The notes beneath the pieces were generated by a model. The model saw only the letters and a list, made by a program, of their open reading frames with translations. It made no database searches and was not told where the DNA came from. DNA of 64,000 bases from Hyperoplus lanceolatus (lineage: Eukaryota; Chordata; Actinopteri; Uranoscopiformes; Ammodytidae). Positions 23,270-36,521 of this stretch are shown one piece after another. Every line of letters starts with the position of its first letter. Within the stretch, counting starts at the first letter, position 1. Where the stretch lies: positions 17,457,001 through 17,521,000 of the forward strand of contig CM049416.1 in assembly GCA_026929865.2 (NCBI GenBank), in the 5' to 3' direction. The position numbers were made by a program, and so were the translations under genes.

Positions 23270-26200
23270 CAGAAAATGAACGTGTCAAGAAATTATGCAC
23301 ACTTTGACGCCGAGCATGCTTGTCCGCAAGTAATTCAAAAGTTAAAAATTGGGAGATAAGTATTAAACCCTAATCCACAGATATTTACAAAATAATTACT
23401 AAGGGTCATCATACTCCAGAGGGATTTCAGGATGCAGCAGTATCTGGTGGTTGTGACGCCACAAGCTAACAGCAAACAGTCCTCTACAAGATGATCATAA
23501 TGACAACAGCAGATACAGCCTGCTGATCGCTATACAGAGGAGGTTATGTTTATGGTTTCATAAAACCAAGTCTTCCATCGATTTAATACAATGATGCGTG
23601 GAAGTAACAAGTCCACAGCCAGGCGCAGAGATCTCCGGCTGTGCTTGTACTAAGGCCCCACGGGGACTCTTAGATGGGGTTGGCCAGCCAGAGTGGGGGG
23701 TCAGGGGGGACGGATGGGATCCAAAATTATTGATTGAAGCTTCTCATAATCTGTGAGCAGGTCCAAAGGTGCTGCAGGGCAGAGCGTGGATAGACTGTGT
23801 GTGTGTGTCTCTCTGTGTGTGTGTGGTAATGTAAACCTTTCCTGATGCCACTGAAATGGGTTCATTCTGAAGAGCAAAGCTGTGCCGCTGCCAAGAAATG
23901 GCTTGTTTTGTTACACTTCGTAACAAGATAGAAATTCTTATTAAAAGGATTTGATGTTATGTTTTTTGAAAAGAGGTGTATTCCATGCAGAATATATAAT
24001 AATTAATCAATGAAAACAAGGTGCTTTATTGATTTTGAGCTACAGTGTGTATAGTCTTGCAGGCTGAATGAGTTGAATTGATGGTAACAATCATTCAAAA
24101 AATAAAATCTAATGATTAGTTGTTTTGCCACCCTGGAGTAGCTTTTGCTTTTGTAGTCCATAGCTTTTTGTTGCCATCTCAGTGCCAAGAAGTTGTCCTC
24201 AGCTTTTTTTAAAGTATGTCGGCTCGCTGGGCTTGTTAAAGGACCTCTGCGCCATCATGGCTGATCACATATCTTCTAAATCTTTATTTTTCCTTCAGAT
24301 GCCTTTGTGTCCATTCCCAGGCTGCAACCAAAGTCATACCAATGTTTTTTTTGATTTCCCAGGGTTATAGTTACCTATTTGATCTTCTTGTTCCATCACT
24401 GGAAGTATAGACAACCAAATAGTTTCTACCAACTTTCAATATCACCATTTGAAAGATCCATGGAGATTTTAAATGATCTGTTAACCTAGATCACAAACCA
24501 AATTATTATTATTTACTCATCTACCACCCGGTATTTAGCTCCCTGGTCTAACACAATGCAAGTGAGTGAATGAAATGTTGTTTGTGGTGCTTGAAGAAGC
24601 AAAACATTAAAAAACTAAAATGAACATGTCTTGCGAAAACAATTATCTGGGTTAATAAACAGATCTTGATGTTAACAGTCTACATTACATTTTTAGCACA
24701 TTAAGAATTAATAATATTCAGCCTGGGTGCTGGGCTCCAGTAATTGGAATACTTGTCGATAATGGCGGAAGCCTTCCAGAGTTTGTTTTGCAATGCACAG
24801 TGCATGCTTAATCCACATTTGTAAGTGGCTGCCTCTCCATTAACATCCGTTAAGCAATGAATGTGAGGAAATCCATCATTATCGCAACGCGCAATCACCA
24901 AACCCTACAGCGGGTGCAAACTCATAATCTTAGGCAATTTGCATATGCAATTAGTGTAAGCTTCAAGGAAAGGATGTGATTGACATGACTGAAACGTTTT
25001 TGCCTAGTTGGTCTGATTGAACCCAATTTAGAGAGGAACCGTGGTCGACTTTATGGGGAGTGTCTGGTACATTATATCTCTCAAGCCATTTTTTTTTATA
25101 CAACAACAAATAATAAATGAGAATGCTGTTTTACGGCTTGACTTCCAGATCCCGATTGTACTAGAGACAGACTTTTTTTCCCAATTTATTGGCCAACAGT
25201 CCGGTTTTACCTTGACACGCTCCTTCCACTTTTCCATAGCACACACGGCCACAACAACTACACACTCCAACCTTCAGGAACATTTGTCAACTGTTCGGTG
25301 CCAGACCTATTTTTTCAGGAGAGCTTTGAAGAGTTTGTCACGAATCCCAAGAAGCGAAAAATCACGCTGCCAGTTATCATAGAATTTCATTTCGGAGGAG
25401 ACAGACAAAACATAGGAGGGAATCTATTTTTTGCCCGATCTCTGGTCTTTCTTTTTTTCTCATTTTTTTTTCGCCCTCATGTCGCTCCTCAAGGTTATTC
25501 ATCTGGCATTCGAGTCTAAATCAATGGTGAGAACAGGGCCTGGGAGTTACAGTCTTGCAATGAATCTCTTAGCAGTGGATATGGGACGTGAAGGGGCAGC
25601 CATGTTTCATTATGAATTCAAGGCCAATGTGTTCCCAGGAAAGGAGGGAGGGGAAAGCAGTATGTCAAGGTAATGAGTTAATTTAAGAGATAAGGAACAG
25701 CAAATGTAATCTCTTGGAAATTTCACCAAGCAGCAAAATGGCTACTCAAGCCCTGGAGCCCATCCTATCCAACACAGGTGTGTGTGTGTGGTGGGGGGGG
25801 GGGGGGGGTTAGTCACGCATTATCGTGATTGTGTCCTCTCTACAGAGCGGTAAATAAAGGTAATCGTCCTCTCAATGATTTAGCGAAGTTGAAACCCTGA
25901 GGCTTCATTGTAAAGATCTCATTACAGCCTTTTGGTGTGAATAACTGAGCAAGGGTTTGCTTCAAAATGCCTCAGTTTAAGCAGTTGAGTGCAGAAGTCA
26001 AACAGCTTTAGAGAGCACAGTCATTTCTGCCACTATCGCAGACCCCCAGACACTCCAACACCCCCACTACACTGGCATTATATCAAATTTAAGCAAATGC
26101 CTAGTTATTATCCCCAAGTTGGATGGGTTGGCCCTGTGGCGCTGTGGTAATGAGTGTTTTTTTCATCCGACTGGGTGGACATATTTTGGGGAAGAAAGGG

Positions 26201-27009
26201 CCTCTGTCTGCCCCCCCAAGAAGCTTGCCTCTGCGAATGAACTCAGCACATCGAGGAACCCCTATGGCTTCCACATTTGCATCATCTTTCATGTTGAGTC
26301 TCAAACATGTCAGACTGCTCCATTTTTTTTTCAAGGATGAAGGGGTTTGAAAGACGCTAGAGTAAACAAGAAGAGAGTAAAAATTGAGGCCCACTTGCTG
26401 TTTTATCTGCTCACTTCTTTCCTGAGCTGTGTGGGGCTTTTCGCTCGGTTGTGATATTATTCCAGAAATTGACTCTAGCTGTGCTGGTTGGCAGTTCTCT
26501 CGAGTGAAGAAAAACATTCCTGTAGTTGAGGAGGGTGTAATACTGTCCAAAGAAGAGGGGGGGGGGGGGGTGGCAGCAGTGCATAGTAAAAAGAGAGAGA
26601 GTTTACAGAGATAACAAAACAGATCGCATAGGACTATGTACAACGGCCACGCGCACGTTGTCATCTACAGTAGAGTGCTAATGGGTGAGAGAGAGAGAGA
26701 GAGAGAGCACGGGGGAGGCGGCTGGCATGACAACCTACAGCAGGCAGGCAGGAGACTTGGTTGCCATGGCGACAAACAAGGATGTTTGCATCAGAGGCAA
26801 ATCTCAGCGGTCGGCCGCACACACAGGTCCATGAAACGCACACACACACACACGCCGCTCAACTAACAGTAATGGAGAATCGCCAGGACCAGATATGAGA
26901 AAAAAGGTGGGGTTGGGGTATAGGGACGAATGCATTTTCCCTTATCACCTGGTGTTCCCCTCGCAATTTATTTTTCCAAATCAGGGCTAAAGCCAAACTG
27001 TAAGGAGAG

Positions 27010-27012
<3 letters not shown>
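23270..27012. other. unique sequence with homopolymer runs, no gene seen
   Basis: Holds a GT/CT patch near 23800-23825, a 16-base G run at 25793-25808, a 14-base G run at 26557-26570 and a GA run at 26687-26708. A 187-codon minus-strand frame at 26101-26664 has no recognisable domain. The part at 24700-24980 has octamer-like and homeobox-like cores and may be a conserved non-coding block. Confidence 0.4.

Positions 27013-27063
<51 letters not shown>
27013..27063. repeat. (GT)n microsatellite
   Basis: GT tract of about 51 bp. Confidence 0.95.
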
Positions 27064-27065
<2 letters not shown>

Positions 27066-28160
27066 GGGGATTCCTGTCTAACAAGGACTATCCGGCTCAA
27101 CCGCTCATGAGACGTCTTACCTTGCTGTGTTGGAGAATAGTAGAATTAGATTATCTTCACAGTAGGGTCACTTGAAAATATTGAGGCTTGAAATGCTGCT
27201 TGTGTACCTGTACATTCCATTCTGTTAAATCCATCCACAGTGAATGTAATGAGCGTTGTGCAATGACCTTGATTGGTAGCGAAACAATACAGCAACGTGA
27301 CTCACTTGAGAAAAGCAGCACTCTTTAAGTCCAACAGGCAATCAGTTAGACAGGGAAATGGGAAGTGAAAGAGGCAAGATGTTGAATGTCCCTGTCAAGT
27401 CTTAGTAGACTTTTCCAGCACATGTTAAAATTAGTGTTATACATTTGAAATCCACCAAGGTCATTTGTGTCACAGACAGGGCGGCGCGGGGAGACACTGA
27501 TTTTAATTGCTTTTTTTTTATCCCATCATGCCACTGTATCTTGCAACGCACTGCTGGGTGTCGTGTTGCTTTTATGACTCACGCTTCCTCCAAGGGCAAC
27601 TGAACTGTCTGTTGCGGTGCCAAGAGGCATCTTATTTGGACATAGTTGTTGTGTGTTTCCCCCTCATCCTTTCTGACATGTTTCTAGGGGACAACGACAG
27701 AGGCGCTGGGGAATCGTGAAAACGCTGTAAAAACATAATTAGCCCTTCCTGCCTTAGGTAAGACTCAGCATGATGCCCCGGGTATGGAATGTGTCCTTTT
27801 GCCTAAATTTATACTTTTGCCTTCCTCAGTCCAGATTTTACTTAACTTTCCACCAAAAAACAGTAGACATTTGACTCTAAGGATCTCAGGAATGGGAGCA
27901 ATATAGACGTAAGCAATTTGGATTCTAGGCTCATCTCCATGCTGATACTTACAATGCCAACACAGAATAGCTAAATCAACAGGAGGATCAGAGTGGAACA
28001 CCTGTAATCTAATCATTTCAGACAAAAAAAAAACTATGCTGAACAATTTCAGCCAAGATGACAATTACACAAAGAACAGCAGTTGGTTTGGTTATTACTG
28101 TCACTGCCCTGGAGGTAATGTGGCACTTCCTTCTCTATTGTGTTTTCCACTAAGGCATTC
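27064..28160. other. no gene seen
   Basis: Unique sequence. No repeat ends or protein motifs were recognised. Confidence 0.45.
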
Positions 28161-28503
28161 CCTGCATTCCAATACCCATACTTCCCTATTTAGTATGTTT
28201 GGAAAATATTTTTGATGTCCCAATTTATTGTGATCAGGTTTAGCATGCTTGAAAATACCCGGATGCCCTACTATATCCGGTCGGGATTTTTAGTTTGGAA
28301 ATCAACATGCTATTTTGGGCGATTCTGACTCACAATCCACTGCGCACCGGAAGTGACATCACATCGATGGAGCCTCAGAGTGAGAACAACCAGCGATGCG
28401 ACAAATATATAGGCAAGAGGCAAGTTCAAGGCACCATGTTATGAAGAAATAATGGATGAAGATTTTTTTTTTTTTTTTAAAAGTATGCGATTTGGAATTC
28501 AGG
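28161..28503. mobile_element. miniature element, CTGCATTCCGAAT family, copy 1
   Basis: The ends CCTGCATTCC on the left and its near-complement GGAATTCAGG on the right enclose blocks shared with 54759-55156: GGGCGATTCTGACTCACAAT, a GAAGTGACATCACATCGA-like stretch and GGCAAGAGGCAAG. It is non-coding, with a T run at 28463-28478. No clear target duplication. Confidence 0.75.
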
Positions 28504-30662
28504 CAATTACGATATGATATCATGTGCATCATAGCATTTGTTTAGGCCAGGGTGGGTGTGTATGAGCATTTTGGGTAAGCACAGGAAGAGAAGAATGCCC
28601 TTAATTTTTTTTTTAAGACTTATTAGATTCATGAAATATTGAATATGTCGTCGCGGGCCTCTTTTTCTTATGCTGTGTGCCATTCAGTTATAATTAAACT
28701 ACTATTTCATTAGGCAAAAAGGGATGTTTCACCCACTGTGTACAGGCGAAGCCTGGGGGCTTGGGAGGATAGACATGGAGCACACAGGGCAAGGCTTTTG
28801 TCCCTCAGCAGTCCCACACATCCAGATGGTATTAATCTCTAATAACTTCCCCACAAAGCACCCACGGGCGATGGCAGGAGAAGCGCTACCGGTAGATGAT
28901 GCTTTTTTTTTTTTTACTTTTTTTTTTACCAGAGCTAAGTATGAATCAGGATATTAAAAAATTGTAGCAGGGCAAAAGCAATTTCCCCCCCAAAGGGTAT
29001 TTTAAAATTACTGATCTACGACTGGAGGAAGTTCTGCCGTAAAATCATTTTCTTGTCCTCACCTATCACAATAACAACACATTCTCTCTGTCGGCATAGC
29101 TACAAGAGAAATATTACTTCACTCTGAGGCATACCATAAATAGAATAATGTCTTCTTACATATGCTTGGTATGAGCTATTGTACATCGGTTGTACATAAA
29201 GAGACTTAATCGACTCCTGTATTCAATTGATCAAGCTGCTGCTGATTCTGCATGCAGAGGCAAGCATATATCCTACACAGACTTGTTGTTATACCGACCT
29301 CATTAGACATTGTTTCAGGCTTTGGCGCTGCTGATCCTTTCCGAGTCACTGCAACTCAATTGTTTTGACTACTCCAAAGCTGAAATATTTGAGTTTAAAT
29401 GCGGTCGCATACAGCTGGAAGAATGGGCTTTTGTTGCAAACATAACAATAGTCTGTAAACTGCATCAGCTATACACCATGCAATGTCGAATAAGCTGCAA
29501 GATGGAGTTACGTGAGAGAGGACTGAAGTTGTTATTTGGGAGAGGCTTTTTCTTGATTACATTTCTGTGAGATATTTGGTGCCAAGTGATAGTTGATGTG
29601 ATGTGTGTGTACTGCATACCCCAATGATCCAAACAAAATGAGTTTTTCCTGGAATTTCTACTCGACTTTCAACTTTTTTCCGCCAGGCAATGAGTGCTGT
29701 CAGTTCTCATATTAACAACCTTTACTTATCCCTCGGAAACAGCGCAAACAGATGCCTATTTATGTGAAAATGTCTCAACTTTGTACATTGAAGAGCTTGT
29801 CAGATGGTATGAAAGTGTAGCATGCTCAAAAGAACCAAAGGCAGAAGCTTTATACTTGCATGGCATTATCTTTTTTTTACAAGAATATGTATGTGTAAGA
29901 GTATGTCTCTCTTAAGCTCTGTCAACAGAATGTGTATTGAGTATTTGTGTACATACAATAGTGTACGTGTGGATTGATCATGTAATCTGAGTCTTATCTC
30001 GGCGGGTTTACAGAGATCAAGCAGTCCTGGGTTTTTACACACCCTCTTACAACACAAAGCTTTGAATCAGTATTTAGACCAAGCAAATGAGCCTATCAGT
30101 GTCAGGGCTTTAAAACAACACCAGTTAGGCTAGCATTTAAATATGTGGAGGATATTCTCCAATGTGAGCCCATTACTTTACACATGACAGACTTTGGCAC
30201 GCTTTTAGACAAAATGTTTTAGAGGGGCTAAGTGATGGATTTTGGGTGTTGGTGTTAATGTCAACTGATGTGATGATGAGGCTGACTCATTGTTTTGTTA
30301 TTTTGTTTCTGAAACTCTGACTCTGTAACTCAGGTAATTTTGGACTTAGATATTAGCTCCATAACAAAGCAATTAAAAACATATAGGCAGGAAATTATGA
30401 ATATGATTTAAAAAATCTGAATTCAGGATGAAAATAATACGGTTGTTTTCACCTAATTGAGTGTGAAAAAATACATTTCACCTGTTTCGTCAATGGAATG
30501 CAGTCTTTATGAGAAAAATTAAACTCAACATTTACATAAGACGTCATACAAGCAGATGTGTAAACAAGCTTTTTTGAAACTGTTAATTTTGGTGATTTTT
30601 TGCTATTTTTTTACATACAAACATAACACAAACAAAAAACAGAATAAGTAAACACATACAAT
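28504..30662. other. unique AT-rich sequence, no gene seen
   Basis: T runs at 28601-28613 and 28903-28928, otherwise mixed sequence without repeat ends or coding motifs. Confidence 0.45.
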
Positions 30663-31005
30663 TAGAGCTGCAACGATTAATCGATGAATCGATTATTAAT
30701 TGATTATTAAAATAATCACCAACTACTTTGACACTCGATTAATGGTTTTGAGAATTTTTTGAGTAAAAAATGTCCAAATTCTCTGATTTCAACTTCTCAA
30801 ATGTGAACATTTTCTGGTTTCTCTAATACTATTATGTCAGTAAACTGAAATATCTGTGTGTGTTGGACATTACAATACATTTGAGGACGTCAGCATGGGC
30901 TTTGGAAAATTGATCAACATTTTTCACCAATTTCTGACATTTTACGGACCAAAACACTAATCGATTAATAATTGATTAATCGAGAAAATAATCGACTTGT
31001 AGATT
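30663..31005. mobile_element. miniature hAT-like element, ATTAATCGAT-rich
   Basis: It begins TAGAGCTGCAACGATTAATC and has the matching inverted AATCGATTAAT blocks near 30958-31000. This is a familiar fish hAT-type miniature element. The right end is decayed or truncated (AATCGACTTGTAGATTTG), and no 8-bp duplication is visible. Confidence 0.7.
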
Positions 31006-31132
31006 TGTAAACAAGGTTGAGGAGAAATTGAGAAGGCATATGAAATAACTAGTGTACATTCAATGTACTTGCACTGAAGGCACGGTACATTCTGAAAAAA
31101 ACAACATTGTGGAAAATTACCTCACTGATGAG

Positions 31133-32222
31133 CAGTGTTGGGAATAACGCCGTTTAAAATAACGGCGTTAGGTAACGCCGTTCTTTTTTCAGTAACGGGG
31201 TAATCTAACTAATTACTTTTTCCGTCGTTACAACGCCGTTATCGTTACTGAACGTTAAATGCGGTGCGTTACTATGAATTGATTGAATAAACTGTGTAAT
31301 CCGAACGCACCCCTGGCTCCATACTGCTAGTGAGGAGACCGGTGTGTTTTAAGTTGTGTTTTATTCAGTGTGGATGACATTATAACTGTCATTTAGCGCC
31401 GTCACGTCAGTCAGCCGGAGCGCCTGTTTAGTGAAGTTTCTTTTTCTTTTTCTCTCTGTTGTGTGAGCCTGCACTTTGCCGCAGTAATTACCTATCAATC
31501 CACGGTCGAAACGTGCCCTCCCTGAGTTTGTTTGCATCGCCCTTGTGAGTAAGTGCATGGAGTTTTCCCATCTCTATAAGTTATAATTTATGCACGTTAT
31601 TAAACGGCCGCGATTCGCCGGTTGAAACAGCTGTTTAGCGTGTCATCACAAGCCGAATATTGCTACTGTTATTTTCCTGGGATCTGTATGCTGCTGTGCA
31701 TGTTAAAGAAGGAAATAAACATAGGATAAATCCTTACTCCTCCTCTCATCGTCTCATGCTTCATAGTCTGACGTTTTTGGCCTTAAGTAGTGTTTTATTA
31801 TTTAGGCTACTATAGTGGTTTTAGCCGACACCCCTGAAGTGAATCCAGTGATATAGCAGATCAGCACGGTACATTCAGCAGTTTCCTCTACTACTTTTGT
31901 TGAGAACAAAATACTTGAAGTGCAGGATAAACCTCTTGCTGTCTATTGATGTGCAATACACATTGAAGGTTATGTAGCCTACAAGTAGGCCTGCCTGTTT
32001 GTTCTACTCATTTCAACTGACTTGTGAAAACTGCTCAGAAAAATCAATTTTTTTGACATATAGCAACTTTTTTTTTACAGTAGGCTAACGCAAATAGTTA
32101 CTTTCCCTGGTAACTAATTACTTCTATTATAAAGTAATTCAGTTACTAACTCAGTTACTTTTTGGAACAAGTAGTGAGTAACTATAACTAATTACTTTTT
32201 TAAAGTAACGTTCCCAACACTG
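31133..32222. mobile_element. 1.09-kb non-autonomous hAT element
   Basis: A perfect 8-bp duplication CTGATGAG lies at 31125-31132 and 32223-32230. The ends CAGTGTTGGGAA and CAGTGTTGGGAACG (from the right) match, and subterminal AACGCCGTTA and AGTAACTAATTACT repeats follow. No transposase frame. It belongs to the common fish CAGTGTTGGGAA hAT group. Confidence 0.93.
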
Positions 32223-32230
32223 CTGATGAG

Positions 32231-33460
32231 TGAACTCAGTGATGACACGCTGGCATCGTTCAACATTTCATTTCAAGAAAACAAACACACTTACTTGAAA
32301 AACTGTGTGTAGTCTTGTTTATTTGGAGGAAATTTAAACTCTGTACATGTTTGTTGAGCCCTGTTTCACCCTTAATGATAGAAGAAATACGTTAGAAGAG
32401 ATGCATGTTAACGTTTTGTCGTTCTTGTAAATTTTTGGTTTTATACATAAATATGCTTTTCTCTCTCTGTAGCTGAACTGTCTTAGTTTTACATTTGACG
32501 GATTGATTGATCTATAGTTGACACGTTTAGTTGGATTGTATGCTAGGTATGTGCCGGTGTTATATTTTTTTAACAGTTTTCCATCAATGTATTTGACCAA
32601 TTGTAGCAGTGGCACAGTGCTGTAATTAAGAGCCGATCAATGAACTCCAAAGGACCCCTATGTAAACAGGACTGAACCATGTAATCCATCACCATACTAT
32701 GACTCTTGGATTATCCATACAACCAATGATTGTGATGATACAAAGTTGATGAGATTAACAATGGAAAGATGAAGATGTTGATTTAAGGGGGGTACTTGAA
32801 AATGGAGAACACTCGTAAAGAAGAGCAAGAAAACTAGTCGTGAGCTGCCATCTCCGACAGCATGAGTCAGTCTGTGTGATGACAGTGTGACTGATCCTTG
32901 CACGTCCCCCTTCACATGCGCCCACTACCAAATGGCCACACAAGGTCAAATCATAAGGGAAATGCTATTTATATCCTCCATTTTGTATTGCTATCCCCAG
33001 CAGAAACGAACACCTGCGTTGTTCTTTTCACTTGTTTTCCGCTGCTTCTGTGATAACTTTTATCCTAACCTCAAGTTCCTTCCACTTCACTTCCCCTCCA
33101 TATTCTGATAAACTGATCGTAAGTGAGAGGCTTCAGCCAAATTCATTGATATCATGGCAGGTGCCCTTTCATACTGACGGCCTTCGGCTATTTGAAAAGT
33201 TCACTCGTGGTAACTGGGCCGATGCAGGTAAAAGGTTAGCACTGTTTGTACATCAGGTTAGGGACTTTGGGTCTGTATTTGTCGCTCTTCTGAAACAGCT
33301 TTTAAGCAAGCCTGATAAAACATGACTACGCCTCTAGGGACAGCTGAGTCGTGCCCTCATTAATTTGAGAGTCTAAAACAACCCCCATTCCTCTCAAGTT
33401 TGGTGTAAATAAGATCAAAAGGATTTGTAAAGCTTTCACAGCCAAACAGAAGATTATTAA
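32231..33460. other. no gene seen
   Basis: Unique sequence between a hAT and the Tc1 element, with only short open frames and no recognisable motif. Confidence 0.45.
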
Positions 33461-33759
33461 TACACTCAACAAAAATATAAACGCAACACTTTTGTTTTTG
33501 CTCCCATTTTTCATGAGATGGACTTAAAGATCTCAAATCCATTCCAGATACACAATATTACCATTTCTCTCAAACATTGTTCACAAATTGTCTAAATGTG
33601 TGATAGTGAGCACATCTGCTTTGCTGAGATAATCCATCCCACCTCACAGGTGTGCCACATCAAGATGCTGACCTGACATCATGATTAGTGCACAGGTGTG
33701 CCTTAGACTGTCCACAATAAAAGGCCACCCTGAAATGTGCAGTTTTGTCTCACAGCAAA

Positions 33760-35867
33760 ATGCCACAAGCATTGAGGGAGCGTGCAATTGGCATGCTGAC
33801 AGCAGGAATGTCAACCAGATCTGTTGCTCGTGCATTGAATGTTCATTTCTCCACCATAAGCCGTCTCCAAAGGCGTTTCAGAGAATATGGCAGTACATCC
33901 AACCGGCCTCACAACAGCAGACCACGTGTAACCACACCAGCCCAGGACCTCCACATCCAGCAGGTTCACCTCCAAGATCATCTGAGACCAGCCACTGAGA
34001 CAGCTGCTGAAACAATTGGTTTGTATAACCAAACAATTTCTGCACAAACTGTCAGAAACCGTCTCAGGGAAGCTCAACTGCATGCTCGTCGTCCTCATTG
34101 GGGTCTTGACCTGACTCCAGCTCGTCGCCGTAACAGACTTGAGTGGGCAAATGCTCACATTCGATGGCGTCTGGCACGTTGGAGAGTTGTTCTCTTCACG
34201 GATGAATCTCGGTTTACATTGTTCAGGGCAGATGGCAGACAGCGTGTGTGGCGTCGTGTAGGTGAGCGCTTTGCTGATGTCAATGTTGTGGATCGAGTGG
34301 CCCATGGTGGTGGTGGGGTTATGGTATGGGCAGGCATCTGTTATGGATGAAGAACACAGGTGCATTTTATTGATGGCATTTTGAATGCACAGAGATACCG
34401 TGATGAGATCCTGAGGCCCATTGTTGTGCCATACATCCATGAACATCACCTCATACCCAGGGGGCAAAGTGATTTTATGGACATGGAGCGTTGTAAAAGG
34501 TTGTTCACCAAAAATGACATCTAGGACCTTCCATGATCACAACCTGGGTGGACAACCTTGTCAACAAGCTGCTGGAAAGCTACAGTGGGCCGACATAGCA
34601 AATCAGAACCACTGTTTAAGTGAATGGGGGTGAATGGGGATGGGCTAATGGGGAATTTTTTAAACTTATAGATATCATTATGAGACTTTGCCAGTTGATT
34701 ACTGACATTAAAACAAACACTTTTTGTATTACAGTATTTTCCAAAATGTTTAAATAAATATGAAAAATCATCAATATCTTACTAATGATGCGAAAATTTG
34801 CATATCTGCAAAGCCCCAAAATCTAGATGTTGGAAGAAAACCAAGTCAATTTGTTTTTAAATTTTGAAAACAAAACAAGTGTCCAACTGCCTGAAGCCTT
34901 TCCTAATCACAGTTCAAATTTGATCAATAACCCATAGAAAATGAATTTTTTACACTGTTTTTTCCAAGGGAATGTCTAGCCGTTTCCTAAAATAGCAGCT
35001 GGAGACTCCAAAAGGACACTTTTGGTCCATAGCACATGAAATGTAACTGTGTAAAAAATTTATTTTCTATGGGTTATTGATCAAATTTGAACTGTGATTA
35101 GGAAAGGCTTCAGGCAGTTGGACACTTGTTTTGTTTTCAAAATTTAAAAACAAATTGACTTGGTTTTCTTCCAACATCTAGATTTTGGGGCTTTGCAGAT
35201 ATGCAAATTTTCGCATCATTAGTAAGATATTGATGATTTTTCATATTTATTCAAACCTTTTGGAAAATACTGTAATACAAAAAGTTGTTGTTTTAATGTC
35301 AGTAATCAACTTGCAAAGTTTCATAATGATATATATAAGTTTAAAAAATTCCCTATTAGCCCACCCCCCATTCGCTTAAACAGTGGTTCTGATTTGCTCT
35401 ATGTCGGCCCGCTGTAGCTTTCCAGCAGCTTGTTGACAAGGTTGTCCACCCAGGTTGGGATCCTGGAAGGTCCTGGATATCATTTCTGGTGAACAACCTT
35501 TTACAACGCTCCATGTCTGTTTTTCAAAAAAAAGGGGTTTTGCCCCCAAGGTATCATGTTTCAGCAAGATAATGCATGGCCCCATTTTGCAAGGATCTGT
35601 ACACAATTCTTGGAAGCTGAAAATGTCCCAGTTCTTGCATGGCCAGCATACTCACCGGACATGTCACCCATTGAGCATGTTTGGGATGTGCTTGACCGGC
35701 GTATACGACAGCGTGCACCACTTCCCACTAATATCCAGCAACTTCGCACAGCCATTGAAGAGGAGTGGACCAACATTCCACAGGCCACAATTGACAATCT
35801 GATAAACTCTATGCGAAGAAGATGTGTTGCACTGCATGAGGCAAATGGTGGTCACACCAGATACTGA
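33760..35867 (+). pseudogene. Tc1-like transposase, broken copy 1
   Basis: Tc1/mariner transposases cut and paste the element at TA sites in the nucleus. ATG at 33760 follows the left repeat. Residues 1-60 form a paired-type helix-turn-helix region ending in RPR (54-56). Catalytic Asp148 sits in LFTDESRF. After the insertion at 34455-35553 (TCAT duplicated), the frame resumes with Asp236 in FQQDNAWPH, and Glu271 in SPIEHVW lies 34 residues later, the DD34E spacing. Leaving out the insertion and one TCAT gives 1005 bp, an in-frame 334-residue length, normal for the family. Codon 197 (34348-34350) is TGA where copy 2 has CGA. Both defects make it inactive. The match to Tc1 is unambiguous; whether any product is made is unknown. 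Confidence 0.93.
34455..35553. mobile_element. 1.1-kb foldback element inside the Tc1 transposase gene
   Basis: Two arms of about 500 bp (34455-34960 and 35047-35553) are near-perfect reverse complements around a spacer of about 86 bp. The outer ends share GGGGGCAAA, and TCAT is duplicated at 34451-34454 and 35554-35557. It has no open frame of note. Foldback structure with a 4-bp duplication that is not TTAA does not match the common fish miniature families; Sola-type elements make 4-bp duplications, but this is only a suggestion. Confidence 0.88.
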
Positions 35868-36231
35868 CTGGTTCTGAGTCCCCAGACCCCCAATAATGCA
35901 AAAAAAATGCACATTTCAGAGTGGCCTTTTATTGTGGACAGTCTAAGGCACACCTGTGCACTAATCATGATGTCAGATCAGCATCTTGATGTGGCACACC
36001 TGTGAGGTGGGATGGATTATCTCAGCAAAGCAGAAGTGCTCACTATCACACATTTAGACAGATTTTTTTGTGAACAATGTTTGAGAGAAATGGTAATATT
36101 GTGTATCTGGAATGAATTTTAGATCTTTAAGTCCATCTCATGAAAAATGGGAGCAAAAACAAAAGTGTTGCGTTTATATTTTTGTTGAGTGTACTTCAAG
36201 AGCTGAATCTTGACCCAAACTCCTATCACAC

Positions 36232-36513
36232 TAGGCCTGGGTATTGGCAAGAACTTCATGATACGATACGCATCACAATATATGGGTAACGGTATGATAT
36301 ATCAAGATACATACAATAATCCACATACTTCCCTGAAAATGTAAAAACAGGGCTGGAATACAAGTTACTGTGTACAATATAGGGGTCTTAATACATCAAA
36401 TCACATTATACTGATTTTTCAGCTGATTTTTAAGATGAAAATAGGATACAGATACTGTATCACAAAATCAATTTCACAATAAATTGACGTATAGATGTTT
36501 TAGTACAGCCCTA
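36232..36513. mobile_element. 282-bp hAT-like miniature element
   Basis: An 8-bp duplication TATCACAC lies at 36224-36231 and 36514-36521. The ends are TAGGCCTGGGTA and TAGGGCTGTACT read from the right. AT-rich interior with ACGATACG-type repeats, non-coding. Confidence 0.88.
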
Positions 36514-36521
36514 TATCACAC

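Larger units (their letters stand above)
33463..36191 (+). mobile_element. Tc1-like transposon, copy 1 (with internal insertion)
   Basis: TA dinucleotides at 33461-33462 and 36192-36193 flank the element. It has long terminal inverted repeats of roughly 280 bp that begin CACTCAACAAAAATATAAAC. Without the 1.1-kb foldback insertion it is about 1.63 kb, the usual Tc1 size. It carries one transposase gene, broken by a stop and by the insertion. Similar families are shared among teleosts, and lamprey-teleost transfer of Tc1 elements has been reported; I cannot say whether this family took part. Confidence 0.95.

Noticed and set aside
26101..26664. 187-codon open frame on the minus strand
   Set aside because: Mixed low-complexity composition (Pro and Ser runs from G tracts), no known domain and no flanking exon signals; fits chance.
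33811..34467. 218-codon open frame on the minus strand
   Set aside because: It is the antisense of the Tc1 transposase gene; the sense frame carries the clear domain motifs.
34616..35379. Two near-identical 64-67-codon frames on opposite strands
   Set aside because: They are the two arms of the foldback element read outward; no sign that they are coding.
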